Numbered from the stretch's first letter, positions 22,381 to 34,185 are shown. The stretch is DNA of 64,000 nucleotides from Blastobasis lacticolella (GCA_905147135.1 LR990041.1:15809907-15873906), one strand, 5' to 3'. The notes: generated from the letters alone by a model not told the origin. Made by a program: numbers and translations.

Positions 22381-22970
22381 AGCGTCGGTGGCCGAGCGGT
22401 TAAGTATCCGACTCATAAGCGACAAGGCGATGGGTGTCGTGTCGTACAAGGCGACTAATGTTTTCGAGGCAAAAGATCAAGAGTCTCCGTAGTCTGGAAA
22501 ATGGGCAGCAGCATTTTCCATTGTTATATTTAAACACTGCGATCTCCAACCCGCCTGCCAAGCGTGGAGATTATGGCAATAACCTCCCCTTTCGTAGGAG
22601 AGGCCCTAAGTCCTGCTGTGGACTGTTACGGGCTGTGATGATGAAGCGACAGGTACCGGGGTCGAATCCCGCTCCGGCCATGTACCAATGACTCTTTGCT
22701 GAGTAATATACATTAGTTGAATTCTATCCGATGCTCTTGCTGTGAGGCAAAACATCGTGATGAAACCTGCAAATTCAGGCAACTGATTTTGTTACCATGA
22801 TCCCATCTGTTCAGGTCCCACTGGTAGCAGGGTCACGGAGGTCAGATGGTAGTCGCTCTACTGTAATTACCTGATCGCCAAATCCTGGATCATAGTCAAG
22901 GTGGTCCCCGGGCCATCGCACTCGAGATCACAACCGGGAGACATTAACGCCAAAAAGATGATTATTATGT
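22381..22970 (+). mobile_element. SINE-A, most complete copy, split by a later insertion
   Basis: The head has an A-box-like TGGCCGAGCGG at 22,389-22,399, and the B box GGTCGAATCC is at 22,660-22,669; they are separated by a 219-bp retroposon at 22,425-22,643. The body (CCATGTACCAATGACT, AACATCGTGATGAAACCTGC, GGAGGTCAGATGGTAGTCGC) ends in CACAACCGGGAGACATTAAC, CGCC and a GATGATTATTATG tail. The last 65 bases closely resemble the 3' end of the RTE LINE at 41,590-41,664. Removing the insertion restores a normal tRNA-like head. Confidence 0.8.
22425..22643 (+). mobile_element. LINE-like 3' repeat inserted in a SINE, with 8-bp target duplication
   Basis: This 5'-truncated copy of the family seen at 12.2 and 56.4 kb ends in GGGCTGTGATGATG. 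It is flanked by AAGCGACA at 22,417-22,424 and again at 22,644-22,651, an 8-bp direct duplication in the SINE head. It is younger than the SINE it splits. An 85-codon open frame through it has no meaning. Confidence 0.8.
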
Positions 22971-23489
22971 AAAAAATGGCGGCGGACCTGACGTGCTTGT
23001 ATCTTTAATTACTGCTAACTAACATGCTAAAGAACAGTTTAAGATGCACTCTATCGAAATTAATTAAGAAAGGCAAACCTTTTGTAAAAACTCCGTAGCG
23101 CATGCTACGCTGTAAACGAGCTACACGAATTTCGTACACAGTCTACGCTGTGCCGTAGAATAAACAGACGCCAAAATGAAAGCATTTTCATTTCCAAACA
23201 AAATAGTGTTTCCAATGCCTCATTACATTCAAGTTGATTCTCCCATGAATCAATGCCATTATCATTCAGAACGAGCTGCAATTTCAAATGCAAATCACGC
23301 TTTTTGTTTCCACTACTTCTCTCGTCTTTCCTATGTTTTTATATGCTGCACTTGACAATCGTAATAAAAAGTGGATTGAGTGAAGTGTAGATGGAGTCAA
23401 AATTTGGAATTTCAGGTTTTTAAGTTAAACGAGTAAACGTTTATAAACAAGTGCAATATGAAACACATTTAATGTTAAATTCATTTTAT

Positions 23490-23690
23490 GACAGCATACA
23501 GGCAAGCGTGCCATTTGATGGGAAATGCCTATAGACATTAGACATATAATTAGTAGCAACACAAATCAACCACCAAAGCCCCAAGTTCCCCAAACCTGGG
23601 AGCACTGGAGACTTACTCACAGATTCTTAGACCATTCTATTTAAAATAGTATTGTTTGACTGATGTATGCTGTAAGGTGGAGTTTAATGT
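23490..23690 (+). repeat. dispersed repeat, 'CATAGACATTAG' family, second copy
   Basis: It shares with 13,495-13,765 the order AGGCAAGCGTGCCA, TATAGACATTAG, CCAAGTTCCCCAAA, GGAGCACTGGAGACTTACTC and TAGTATTGTTT. It has several internal deletions relative to that copy. Confidence 0.55.
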
Positions 23691-23703
23691 ATTTTTATAA
23701 GAA

Positions 23704-24075
23704 CTAGCTAGGCTTTAACCACCGTCTCATCTGGTGGTAAGTGACGATGCGGCCGAAGATGGAACCTATGACCAGTCTATTCACTCTAGCATCAAAGGCG
23801 TCCAGACTAAAATGATCAGGGAACTCATTCGCAGAAAGTGAGACCCATACTTTAGCTATACGTATTATAAAGATTGAACCAAAGCTGTTTGTTCGGGCCG
23901 CTGGAAGATCTACGATAAAAGGATAAAACGTCCCCCCGAATCGTGTTTCCCGATGTCGAAAAGGGGCCGTCGGAATGAAGTTGTGCAACTGCTTTGCACA
24001 CTGTTCGAAGTGCAACCTGTAGAAGTTCGATGGACGCGCAACCCTACGCCGATGCTCAATGCTCTGCAGAATCAT
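23704..24075 (-). pseudogene. LINE reverse transcriptase C-terminus (jockey/CR1-like), 123-codon open fragment
   Basis: The minus strand is open for 123 codons. It contains FEQCAKQLHNFIPTAPF, then RHRETRFGGTFYPFIVDLPA, ARTNSFGSIFIIRIAKVW and FDARVNRLV, which is the arrangement seen at the extreme C-terminus of insect non-LTR reverse transcriptases (L-x-x-F-I-P-x-A, then H-P-x-x-V-D, R-T-x-R-F, S-F-x-x-R-x-x-x-x-W). The catalytic fingers and palm are absent, so it is a 5'-truncated, inactive copy. The same family is at 1,040-1,290 and, more decayed, at 53,310-53,630. The start codon of the open frame is fortuitous. Confidence 0.75.
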
Positions 24076-24110
24076 TTAATACAGCATTAATAATAATCCT
24101 TCGTTATACA

Positions 24111-24294
24111 AATCATCTTGGCGTTAATGTCCCGGTTGTGCTCTCTAGCACGAGGGCCCTTGACCATGACCGAGGATTTGGCAGATCAGGCCATTTGACC
24201 TCCATGACCTTGTTAACAAGGGAACCTGACCAAATTGTATCATGGATTGCCTAAATGTACGGATTTTATCACGATGTTTTCCCTCACAGTAAGT
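24111..24294 (-). mobile_element. SINE-A, minus-strand copy without head
   Basis: On the minus strand: TTACTGTGAGGGAAAACATC, AATCCGTACATTTAGGCAAT, the GGAGGTCAAATGG block, GGGCCCTCGTGCTAG, and CACAACCGGGACATTAACGC plus CAAGATGATT. The order and tail match SINE-A. Part of the GTCAGATGGCAGTCGC block is deleted. Confidence 0.7.
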
Positions 24295-24479
24295 GCATCG
24301 GTTAGTGTCCAAAATTTAAAATATACTTTATAAACTCTTAGTTAACTATAGGTACTAAAGGTAAGAAATCATGGTAATTTCGAGGTAAAAATAATCATAA
24401 TATAATAGATAGTATATGTGACGATTTATGAGCAGTGAAAAACCACGAAAGTCTAACAAATTTCAGCTAAGTTATACCG

Positions 24480-24560
24480 TGGACTTACAGACAGTGGACG
24501 TGGCGAAACTATAAAGGTTCGTTGTTCCTACGGAACCCTAAAAAACGTTGTTACGGAACC
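24480..24560. repeat. short dispersed repeat with ACGGAACCC motifs
   Basis: AAACTATAAAGGTTC and two occurrences of ACGGAACCCT(A/T)AAA lie close together. I know this pattern as part of a common lepidopteran repeat whose class is unclear to me. A matching full copy is not present in this window. Confidence 0.35.
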
Positions 24561-24707
24561 CTTAAAAGCATTGCTACAACTAGTAAGGGTTCGATAAAGC
24601 ATAGGCAATAAGTCGCCAGTAGCGTGTGCAACCCACAAACCGCTCCGACGCGTCTTGGTTACTCCACACCGGCTTCGTCCAACGCGCGACGGCGTTATTC
24701 AATTTAC

Positions 24708-24749
24708 ATGCAAATGGGTGTGGGAGGGGAGTGGAGGGGAGGAGGGGGC
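24708..24749 (+). promoter_or_regulatory. POU octamer next to a G-quadruplex-capable G-run array
   Basis: A perfect octamer ATGCAAAT at 24,708-24,715 is followed immediately by five runs of three or more G (24,716-24,749) with loops of 1-6 bases. Such a G-rich array can in principle fold as a G-quadruplex. Functional relevance is inference; no gene start is recognised nearby. Confidence 0.3.
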
Positions 24750-25204
24750 AATAGCACGTTGATGTATCGCGTCAGGACGTGTCCTGTGACAACGTCGGGT
24801 TCCGGTCATACGGCGCCGGCAGGTTTGTCACGCAAGATCGGTTCTCTGATCAGTAAGATTTTTTAGGTTTTGTGTGTGAAATTCTTTAGGCGTATTTTTT
24901 ATGGACAGTGAACGAATTAAGCCTCATTTTAAACACGTACCTAGCTGTAGTTCATTATTTTTGTTAGATGTATCAGAAATGTGCGCATGGTAACGATTTC
25001 CATTAAGCAAACTCTGTATTGTATAAATTATTTTAGAAAAATCTACTTTTGCCATGATAAGCTCGTGTTGGTTTGGATAGTAGTATGACTTCAATATTTT
25101 AAATACTTATTGTGTATTACTTTGAAAGATAGAGTAGGTAAGGTACTAAAGTTCAATACAGGCACGAGGTTTAATAGCTTGTACCGAAAATTTGGATTAC
25201 TTTT
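24750..25204. other. unassigned non-coding sequence
   Basis: Nothing recognisable apart from moderate GC content before 24,850. Confidence 0.5.
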
Positions 25205-25495
25205 ATTTGCGGGGAGATATTGAATGTAAGAATGAATGAATAACGCTTTATTGCACAATCAAAAGAATACTTGGGTACTTAAAATTAATAACAGGAAAAG
25301 CAACAGGCGGCCTTATTGCTTAAAGCGATTTCTTACAGGCAACCTGGATCACTTACTTTTCTCTATTCTAAGAGAAAGATTGCTGATTTTCAGTACAATC
25401 AACTTATCAGTGTTCTCATGTATGACTTTTTTGTTAGCATGAAAATAACACTTTAGTAATAGAGAAAAATAAGTGATCAACGTCTCCCCGCAAAT
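25205..25495. mobile_element. TIR element whose left arm is split by a LINE tail
   Basis: The right end (25,458-25,495) reads, on the minus strand, ATTTGCGGGGAGACGTTG then GATCACTTATTTTTCTC. The left end shows the same order but in two pieces: ATTTGCGGGGAGATATTG at 25,205-25,222 and GGATCACTTACTTTTCTC at 25,346-25,363. The 123 bases between contain AATAACGCTTTATTGCAC, the inverted 3' end of the LINE tail family. Hence a LINE fragment inserted into one terminal inverted repeat. No transposase frame is present and the outer target duplication is unclear. Confidence 0.6.
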
Positions 25496-26519
25496 CACAA
25501 ATACCCCATACCTAACCGGAACAGATTCATGGGAATACTTCATGTTTCACTCGCCTTTAGAGAGAGAGAGAATAAACCTTTATGTAGTAGAGAAATAATG
25601 TTTGGTTTTTCCATCAGAAGTCAATGAAAACTCACTTTCATTCCCCAGGAAATCTCTTGCTTGAGTTTGAAAGTCTTTGAAAGAGCTTCTCGTGTTCGAA
25701 TGTAAAGACGGAAATGACTATTCCGGTCAACAAGCATAGGGATGCACTAGAAAACTAAAGCCGTTAAGTAGTATACAGCTTTTGACATTATTATAACTAC
25801 TGAGTTTCGTGGGAAATTGATGAACGGTGGTAAATACATTTATTATTTGTAATCAAATTGAAATTTGGAAATATGGTAAAAGTAATTATTTTGAAGATCA
25901 ATGCCATTTAGTATCGGGCTCCGTTATTGAATTAAAATTTAAAAATAAACTAATCTTAATTCACAACAAATCATCGCTTAGGAATCACAAAAATATATAT
26001 CTTAAGCTTTTAGGTAATATCATTAGTCCGACACTAGCCCAATTTCATAATTGATTTATACCTAAAACTATGTAACGCTGTAACAACAGATTTCGATACT
26101 TTAGAGAAACACAATTATTATTGCAATTTGACATGCGTTAGAAATGTAGTCAATTCCCTGTAAATTGTGGTATTACAATGCTAAAACGCAATAACTGGAC
26201 CGGAAGTTACCCATGACGCCCTAACCAGTCAATCAACACAGGTAATGCTGATAGAAGCTGTTTGAACCGGTTTAGACAGCCTTGAGGTCAGCGGTTTCCA
26301 TGGCAACGACAGGTTATTCCCGCGCAATACTGTCTGCGGTGATACATATCGACTCCAGTCGGTATTGCTTTAGTTTTACTGTAGGTACCTACTCCTTAAT
26401 GTACACGAGTGCAATAAGGAAAGTTTACTATATTATCTTGATGAGACGGCATATCCACTTTGCTAGACCATAAATAAAGTTAAAGATGTTAAAATTGATA
26501 AGCGTGAAGCCTCATTGCT
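25496..26519. other. unassigned AT-rich sequence
   Basis: A short (GA)n run at 25,559-25,573 is followed by AATAAACCTTTATG, possibly another inverted LINE tail. Nothing else is identifiable. Confidence 0.4.
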
Positions 26520-26612
26520 TAATCTTTAATATATCAGTTAGCTAGCGCCCACAGTATGAGCTTTGCTTAGTTTGGAGCTAGTGGCGCTGTGGGAATTTGT
26601 CCCAGAATATTT
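26520..26612 (+). repeat. SINE-B 3' part
   Basis: TATCAGTTAGCTAGCGCCCA, GAGCTTTGCTTAGTTTGGAG and GTGGCGCTGTGGGAATTTGT match the 3' half of SINE-B at 7.6 and 50.4 kb. The head is missing. Confidence 0.6.
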
Positions 26613-26874
26613 TATGCTTACTTCTTACGTCGCTGTAGTCCGAGTTCAGTCCTTACATTGGACAATTTTCCATTATTTAAACAAAACTCGCTTTGCTTGC
26701 TATCTAAATCGATTTCTAAGTTTATTACGCCTACAATACCGGTAAACAACATCTTGTTGTAAGTACTGATTCAAGAGCGATTAAGTTACCTTTTGTTGTC
26801 TTATTTCACCTTCGTCAGAGCTGATTAATTATTATCTCCGTCTCTCTCCCTCACGTGTACAAGGAATCTTCGAT

Positions 26875-26969
26875 GTTTATTGTTTGCTAGTAACAACTAG
26901 CGAACAATAAACTTGTTCCTAGAAAGCTGGGTATTCGGTATTGCTTAACAAAGTGATACCGAATATCCC
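26875..26969. repeat. two consecutive hairpins
   Basis: The first pairs GTTTATTGTTTGCTAGT (26,875-26,891) with 26,896-26,912, one mismatch and a 4-base loop. The second pairs GGGTATTCGGTAT (26,929-26,941) with 26,956-26,969, with one bulged base. They may be MITE remnants. Confidence 0.7.
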
Positions 26970-27081
26970 ACGTTCTACGAATAAGTGTCCAATTACGAAG
27001 TATTGTATCGTAAGGGTTTTAGTGTACGCTATATGAAAAATATACTATTTCAAATATTAAATTGACTTCATAATAATGGCC

Positions 27082-27195
27082 CGTGCAAGATTGTGCTTTC
27101 GCGCGCTAGGGCCCGGAATTACATACACGAGAGTGACTGCCATCTGACCTCCATGACCCTGTTAAAAGGGAACCTGACTAGATTGGATCATTATC
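27082..27195 (-). repeat. SINE-A fragment, minus strand
   Basis: GTGACTGCCATCTGACCTCC, then ATGACCCTGTTAAAAGGGAA and CCTGACTAGATTGGATCA are the inverse of the SINE-A body. The tail side carries GCTAGGGCCCGG. Both ends are lost. Confidence 0.6.
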
Positions 27196-27671
27196 TGGTC
27201 TAGGTACTACCCAACACTACTACTCACTACTCAACAACTACAGCAAGTATAGATGTGATGATGACCTGGTGAAAGTTAAATTTAAAAATTGAGGGATTTA
27301 AAGTTGGAAGAAGGAAAGATAAAGCTAGGAAAGAAGTGGTAAATAAATTGTTAAAGTAGGTAGTAGAAAAACATATTTTTAACCACAGATAGCGTAGCGG
27401 GGAATGTCAGCCTGTGAAATTGCGTGTGAACTAATTTAATCTAGGTTTATGTTCGCTACAAACTGTCTGTTAGTCTATAAAGAGGTGCTCTTGTTTTTGT
27501 TAAGACCTCTTTTTGCGCTCCTATTTAAAGATGAAATCAGTTCAGCTGGTAAGATGAAGTGTGAGCTAGACTGGAGTTTGAGATTGGTCATGAAATTTGT
27601 CCAATTTAGGTCTATGGTGTAATAAAAGACACATTCAGGGAGAATTGAGTTTTATTTTATTTTATTTTCAA

Positions 27672-27765
27672 TGAGGAGTTTTCCAATAGGTATGCTTACC
27701 TGTGCGTATAGGCGAAGATGAGGTCAAGCGCACAGATCAGGTCAGATACCTAGGATCTGTACTAA
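27672..27765 (+). repeat. TIR-element terminus fused to an RTE LINE fragment
   Basis: AATGAGGAGTTTTCCAATAG at 27,672-27,691 is the terminal repeat of the element at 2,535-2,906. It is followed at about 27,697 by a piece encoding PVRIGEDEVKRTDQVRYLGS, the same reading as PVRIDDEEVKCTDQVRYLGF in the RTE copy at 41.0 kb. Both are short, so this is a junction of two broken elements. Confidence 0.65.
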
Positions 27766-28354
27766 GCGTAACTCGGGGAAAATTTCAACTAGCTATTACC
27801 CTCCTAAAGATAGAGGCCTGTGCGAGAGAGAGACTTTCTTTTACAAGTTTATTTTTACTTTTTTACCCTTGTGTGTGCGTCATAAAATCTCATCGAGTTT
27901 GGGCTCGTTTAAATAGTCTTGACAAGTACTCAACCATAAAGAACGCGCTATAAAAGGTTGCAATAAAAATATTTTTCGTTTATGAACAAATTTACCCGAA
28001 CTCTAACCACTAAACAAAGTCGATATATTTTGCATTGAAACCCCAAAATCACAATTTGTGATGCCTGCATAGGCCAGTTAGTTATAACCATTAGCCCGTC
28101 TACTCTAGAATCCATTGCTACTATCATAGCCTCCTTCATCTTACAAGCCATGCGCAGAAGTTTGACAACGTCGCATTTTTTAATTTTAGTGAACCTGAAA
28201 ATGACTGTCGAACTATCGTTGCGGTCGTCGTCGTTTAATCTTATTAGTCATTTAAGAGATAAAGTATATAAATAAGTATATACATTAGTTAGATAATATG
28301 AAATTGGATATATTCCTGTACCATTTACCTATCTACCTACTTGCAATTGTATTA
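27766..28354. other. mostly unassigned; second copy of the 3.03-kb repeat
   Basis: The block at about 27,885-27,985 (GAGTTTGGGCTCGTT, CTTGACAA, AAAGAACGCG) matches 3,026-3,145. A 67-codon minus-strand frame at 27,948-28,151 shows no motif. Confidence 0.45.
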
Positions 28355-28599
28355 TCCTAATATTTTAAATGCGAAATATAATGTGTATTTCGTCTTGTAC
28401 GTAATGGATGTTTGTTACTCCTTCAGACAAAAACTGCTGAACGCATTTTAATGAAATTTGGCAGTTACATAGCATATAGCTCCGAATAACACATATGCTT
28501 AGTTTATCCCGATATTAAATGTGATTCCCGCGGGAACGGGTCCGGAACGTTAAGCGTTATAGTTAATTTTAGGCGGACGCAGACGCGGCCAAAAGCTAT
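28355..28599 (+). mobile_element. degenerate Helitron-like element, 245 bp
   Basis: The 5' end is TCCTAATATTTTAAATGCGA after an A, typical for lepidopteran Helitron-like elements. Inside are TGTTTGTTACTCCTTCAGAC and AAACTGCTGAACGCATTTTA. The 3' end, GCGGCCAAAAGCTAT, is one base away from the expected AAAAGCTAG before T. It is non-coding and decayed. Confidence 0.6.
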
Positions 28600-31500
28600 T
28601 ATGAAATAAAATAATATATGCCAGCCAAAATATTGCCCAATTGATTAAATATGAGGTATAATACATTTTAAATAGTTTTATTTAAGTACCTAAGTATATA
28701 AAAACTAACTACTTACTTACTTATTGTACCTACCTACTTTTTCAACGCTTCCATCATCGTGGATAATCAAAGATCGTGGTTTAAAGTAATTGTGATAACT
28801 TTCACAGTGCGAAAATGATTGCTACACACAAAAGATCCTTCGGTGGGACTCCAGTATGCTTGGGGAATAGCAAAAGTCCATTTGTTTAATAGAATTACAT
28901 CTTTTGGAAAGCAAAACATCGGCACAGCTTCTTTCCCATTTTTAAGGTTTAATCATAATTTTAATTGCATTTTTCAAATGCAACAACGCCTTTGCATCTG
29001 TTAGAGAAAGATTACGATTATAAAACTTAATTTGATTTATGAAATAAATAAAAAACTAACAACAGAAATGGTCAAGTGTTGTTTTCCAAAAATCGTATTT
29101 ATCCAATTTTAGCACAATTGTAAATATATTTACTTTTATTTACCTTCGTAGATGGTCCATACAAACGTTTTAATTTACAGTTTTATCAATATATTTTTAA
29201 TTTATCGTCATAAAATTCATAATTTTCCCGCACATTGACATGTAAACAATGAGTAAATCGATTCACAGCGACGTTGCCGTTCCGTGCTACAGCATGGCTT
29301 GTAAGATGAAGGAGGCTATGCTACTATCCATTCATCCATTGTACTCGCAAACACTCTTAAAAGAAAAGTTAGCGCAGACACGCCAAACAAAATTTGATTA
29401 GATTTGTGACTTCGGCCCACGGTCTCGCTGAGGCGTCTCATCGGACAGGCAACATGGGCGGACTCAGTTAGGCCCCAAGTATCATTCATGAAAACCGTCA
29501 AAGGAAAAATACTCGTACTTGAATGTATGGCTGCTGGGAATTTTCTTGAGCATTTTTGGCGGAGTGGGTAAAGGTTTGCGTAGGCACATTTTACGCACCG
29601 TTTTGCTATAGAATATGAGTTTCTATTAAGTTTATGTATTTATTTATATATCGTTCAATGGTTGATGGTTACACATGGAGGAGTTGTAAATAACGCAATT
29701 TAATTAAACAAACTGCGTGTGGCATGCCAAGTTGCTTTGAGTTCGTGCGCTTCACGTGCTTTGTGTCGCTCCGGGTATAAACTGTCAACATGTCATAAAG
29801 TGTAATGAGTCAGGTAGCACCAGTCAGCGCTACCTATAGCCTCTTTAAAGTTTATGTCGTTTCTTTTATATAGTAGAAATACAGTCCAGCAAGCGTGGAT
29901 TAGTCCAAAATTTGTTTCGAGTCAATAAGTGAGCAACCGGAAAATAGTGCGCGCCATCTCCCGTGATTCTGTTCCTACTCGGCAGTTACGAAGCTTCAAA
30001 TACCAACCCCACGCCTGAGTCCGTCCATGCGAAAATGCCACCAGTAAGCTATTAGCCGTGAGCGCTCGCATAATTGCGTTTCGCAACAAATTACAAGTTA
30101 CAATGAGCCAGAAACATCGGCCAAAGTAGTAAGGGGGTCCGTTCTTTGGTGGACACGACAATTTCGGTTTAAAAGTTAAATCTTAACGGACACGGGGACG
30201 CGAGGGTCCACCAACTTTCAAATTTTAGTTTGTAAGTTAGTTGATGGTATGCATTAGACACTACGTACATGACATCGAATATATTCACATATTTTAAACT
30301 ATTTGGACCCGGACGTTTGCGTGGCGTTCTACCCCTACCCGTACTCCTACTCTAACCTAATTGGAAACTAAAAATAAAAAATAGCACAGGAGTTCATCAA
30401 AGGTTGGTTCTGTTCACAAATCTCTTTCAGTTGTACATGAACTCTATTAACGATGCGAAAGCCAGTAAGGGCGACATTCAGTATTGTCTAGAGATTATGT
30501 TAGTAATTTGAACGAAACCTCTAAGACAGTATCCGATTGGGCAATGCCAATTTGGTGAAGTTTAATTAACATTGCCAAATCGAAAACGTGAATGTTCTCC
30601 GCCAAACCAAGTCATTTCCATCTTGCTCCAACTTTCCGGGATGCACATGTCCTATTGACAGGCAACCTCAAGCTTCTTGGTGTTGAGCTAACATTCAATC
30701 TCAACTTTTGCCAGTACATATAATCTAAAGAAAAACTGTAGCAAAAAAAGACTTGGCGTCTTAAGGTAAGGCGGTACTACACTTCGGAAAAGCTGATTTA
30801 GCTTCATCAAGTTTAATAAGGTCGGTCTTGCATGGATCACTCCTACCGCTTTTAGGATGGATCAGCTATACATCAACTGGCTGCTTTTGATTCGTGCGAG
30901 AATTATGCTAAAATGATTATTAGTTGGGGTTTTAGAACTCAAAAAATGTTGAGGTAGGCTGTCTGGGCCTGCGTATAGCTGTCATTTACCCATGGACTTC
31001 CGCAGGACCAGTGGGGTCAGCTCCATGCATTGCTGGCCTTTGATATACTTACCTAAGTGTAAAGTCGTTATGCGTTGGGAGGAAATTTGGCGTAACTAAG
31101 AACTGTAGTCTACACGCAGCAATCTGCCGATATGCGTGGTAAAATCTTATTATACAGTTATATTACATAGACATAGATATAATGTTTATTTGGCAATATA
31201 TTAAAAAACAATAAAATATTTCCTACTTACTTAAATTAGGTAAAAATATTGTAGTGTCATGCCAAACTAGAGCTCAGCTCAGCATATGCTATAGGCAATT
31301 AGACCACAGCGCTGACTATTCGCTAAACCATATAGTTAGAGGTTAAATTTTGTTTTGCTGTTCTCTTCGGTAGCTCGTTTAAAACTTATCTCTTTTAAAC
31401 ACTTTACTAATTATTAAAGCTAACTTCGTCCTCGATTAAGACAAGTTAATATCACTCTCAGCTGAACACTAAGCAGCTTTTCAAACGTCCAACTTCTTTT

Positions 31501-31770
31501 AAAACGTTGTTAAAACTTTGGTCTATTCGTATTTAATTTCGTCGCTCAGAGCGCTACGCACTGCATCCGATACAAGGTCGTATAAATACAAAATATTGCC
31601 CGTCAAGTACTTCTAATGGCGGCGCTTCCTACGACACACTTCATCTGAATAAGAAATACAGTAAATAATCGTAACTTGAGACACACAAGAAAACTGGGAC
31701 ACTCTGATTAATTACTCTGATAACTAATGCTTAAGTTGTCATTGAAATTATAACCTTTCAATAGAAAAAA
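28600..31770. other. long unassigned region
   Basis: In 3.2 kb I see no repeat family, strong hairpin or credible frame. A pair of similar short sequences (TAAGATGAAGGAGGCTATG at 29,301 and, inverted, CATAGCCTCCTTCATCTTA at 28,124) suggests a further diverged inverted-repeat pair about 1.2 kb apart. Confidence 0.45.
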
Positions 31771-31774
31771 CATA

Positions 31775-32026
31775 ACCTTACCGACAGAAAAATGTTTGAA
31801 AACCAAGCATACTTAAATTCCCAAATACCTACTGTACATACAAAACTAAACTACTGTTCCGATTTTAATCAAACAGAGCTAGAACCATCTCGATTAACTT
31901 TCAAACAAAGAAAACCGTATCGAAATCGGACCATCCCTTCGGGAGCAACAATGCCACAAACAGATACACAGATGGACGGACACTCAAACTTATATCACCC
32001 CTCTATTTTCGTCGGAGGTTAAAAAC
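31775..32026 (+). repeat. dispersed repeat with CGGGAGCAACAATGCCACA
   Basis: Landmarks such as ATCGGACCATCCCTTCGGGA, the ACAGATACACAG run and GTCGGAGGTTAAAAA fit a family I know as widespread in lepidopteran genomes. There is no second copy in the window, so the call rests on recall. A 76-codon open frame across it is not a gene. Confidence 0.4.
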
Positions 32027-34185
32027 GATGAAGCGCGACAATTAAAATAATGACCCAAAGGCGGTTTCATCATTCCTAATGCGCCTGAAATTCATTCCTA
32101 GCGCCATGTTAGTTCCTTTTTAAAAAGAGAGATATTATTAATTGGACGTATGTCTACTTACACCTAGTAAAAACAACCACTAGTAACTTTAGGCACTGTA
32201 CCTTGGACAGCATGTTTTCGAATTGAATGGTGTGCGTAAGCGCCTTTACTCTATGCTGTGTTTGCCGTCCGCTATCCGTCTTCGTAGACCAGACTGCTGC
32301 GCATAAACTTGTTTGGTTACTGAATGAAAAATCAACAAATCCTATCTGTTCCACGGACTATGCATGTTGTTATAGAAAGTTGTATTTCACTGTTATACCG
32401 TGTAGAAATAAGAGTTCTTGAAAGAAAACAAATAGATTGTTCAGGTTGTTCCAGAAAATAATTTTTTAGAGACTTTCAGACTTAGGTAGTTTGTGGTGTC
32501 TTTAATTACCTTATTTTTAAAGAGGAATAAAATAAGTTTTACGAGTGTATCTCTCTAATGACTGACCGATTCCAATTTCATTTAAGTTAAGTAGTTAAGA
32601 AAATATTTTGAGTACAAGTAATCGGAATTTTCCGACATCTGTCGGTAGTGTTACTCATACTTCTATACAGAGGATTATCTCAATGTATCGGTATATCTAT
32701 ACCATTAAAAACTAACCCAGCAGTTTGAAAGGCGCTGACAAACATTTTATTTATCAGAAATAGCACGTGATCTAATTTGGTGAATTTTTTTTTTTTTCGT
32801 ATATATGTACAAGGTTTTCTTAAAATATTTAACACATAGTAGGTTTCTCTAGGTTTTTTCTCGCTTTAACTTGCTAGCCGAGCAAAGAAGGTAGTGTACA
32901 GGTAACATATTGCCAGGCAGGTGGGGGCCATCGCTGCTCTAGCTATATATCAAGGCTCCCTTCCCGCTGTCGAGAGGTGGATCGCAAGGATTGTATTTAA
33001 TTTAGTGAATTAACGAGCAAACATTTTACTACAGCCTGTAGAGTAAGTAAAACTTATTTCCTAAAACTTATCATGTACATTAACTGCAAATGTATGTGTA
33101 TAAATATTAATTTAAATGGCTTTCAATTCCAGAAGATAGGTAAAGAAGCTGCGAGAAAGTAACTAAAATTAAAATTTGATATCGAGTCATAAAATCACAG
33201 CAAGTGTAAATTGTCCAGTGGCAAGAAAATGATTTTTTTTTACTACTATTTGACAACATTGAATGATCACTGACAGCGGTGCTCACCTACCATCAGGTGA
33301 CCTATTAGCTTGTTTGCATCCCTCATTAATACATAAAAAATAGGATACGCCACGATTGGAACGCTAACGTGTACTTACTTGTTATTTTAATGATTCGAAA
33401 AATGAAAACAAATGTACAACCGATTAGAAAAAGAAGACTTCTCAGTATAATTATGATAAAATTTCAATATACTAACTCCCAACTACGGCGCCGCCGAGTT
33501 AGTCTGCAAGATTAACATTCCGCCGCTTCTATAACGCCAGTCACCTTAAAGTCTTAAGTGGCGTTTTTGCAAAGCGTTGTTTCATTACGGCCATTATGTA
33601 AAAATTAAAACATTAGAACAAAAACCGATTTGCTTCGGGAGTAGTTCGGAAGTGTTCGCGGGGCCAGTCGCCCGCATTCTTAATTTAAAAATGGCCGGTT
33701 CAATTTAGAGGGTGTCCTAATTAATTGATCTGAAGATTCACGGAAATTGCGAGCTCCACTCCCCGCCGCCCCCCGGGCCCAGCCAGTGTATCTTTGGGTT
33801 TAATTTAGAATTGTTAGCGCAAAGGGAATGCAATTTACGTAAAATAATTGTTTGATTTCAAATATTCCGGCGCTTACCCTTCTTGATAGGAGGAACCTTA
33901 ATTTGGTTTATGGAAAAGGACGTGTATTTTTTCGATTTACCGGCGCCTGGATAACGACTCGGGGTTTTTGGTTTCATGGTTCAGCGAAGTACTTGCGAGT
34001 GTCATTCGATACATGTATAACGTTCCCGTTTTGGGTCACCTACTTATTTTGTATTATACATATATACTACCTATACCTAAACTCGGTCTTACATTCGATC
34101 ATATAAAGTAAAGTAGTGCTTAGAACTTAGAATGACGATAATTTTATATAAATATTTAAATGCCAGGAAAAACCCTTTAAATGGT
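32027..34185. other. unassigned; one compact GC-rich block
   Basis: At about 33,650-33,850 a GC-rich stretch (CGCCGCCCCCCGGGCCC) alternates with homeodomain-type TAATTAATTGATC. The texture could suggest an enhancer, but this is inference. An inverted piece of the 13.5-kb repeat family is at about 33,270-33,345. Nothing else is recognised. Confidence 0.35.

Noticed and set aside
22381..22675. tRNA gene with an intron
   Set aside because: The 'intron' is a retroposon with its own target duplication, and the downstream sequence is a SINE body.
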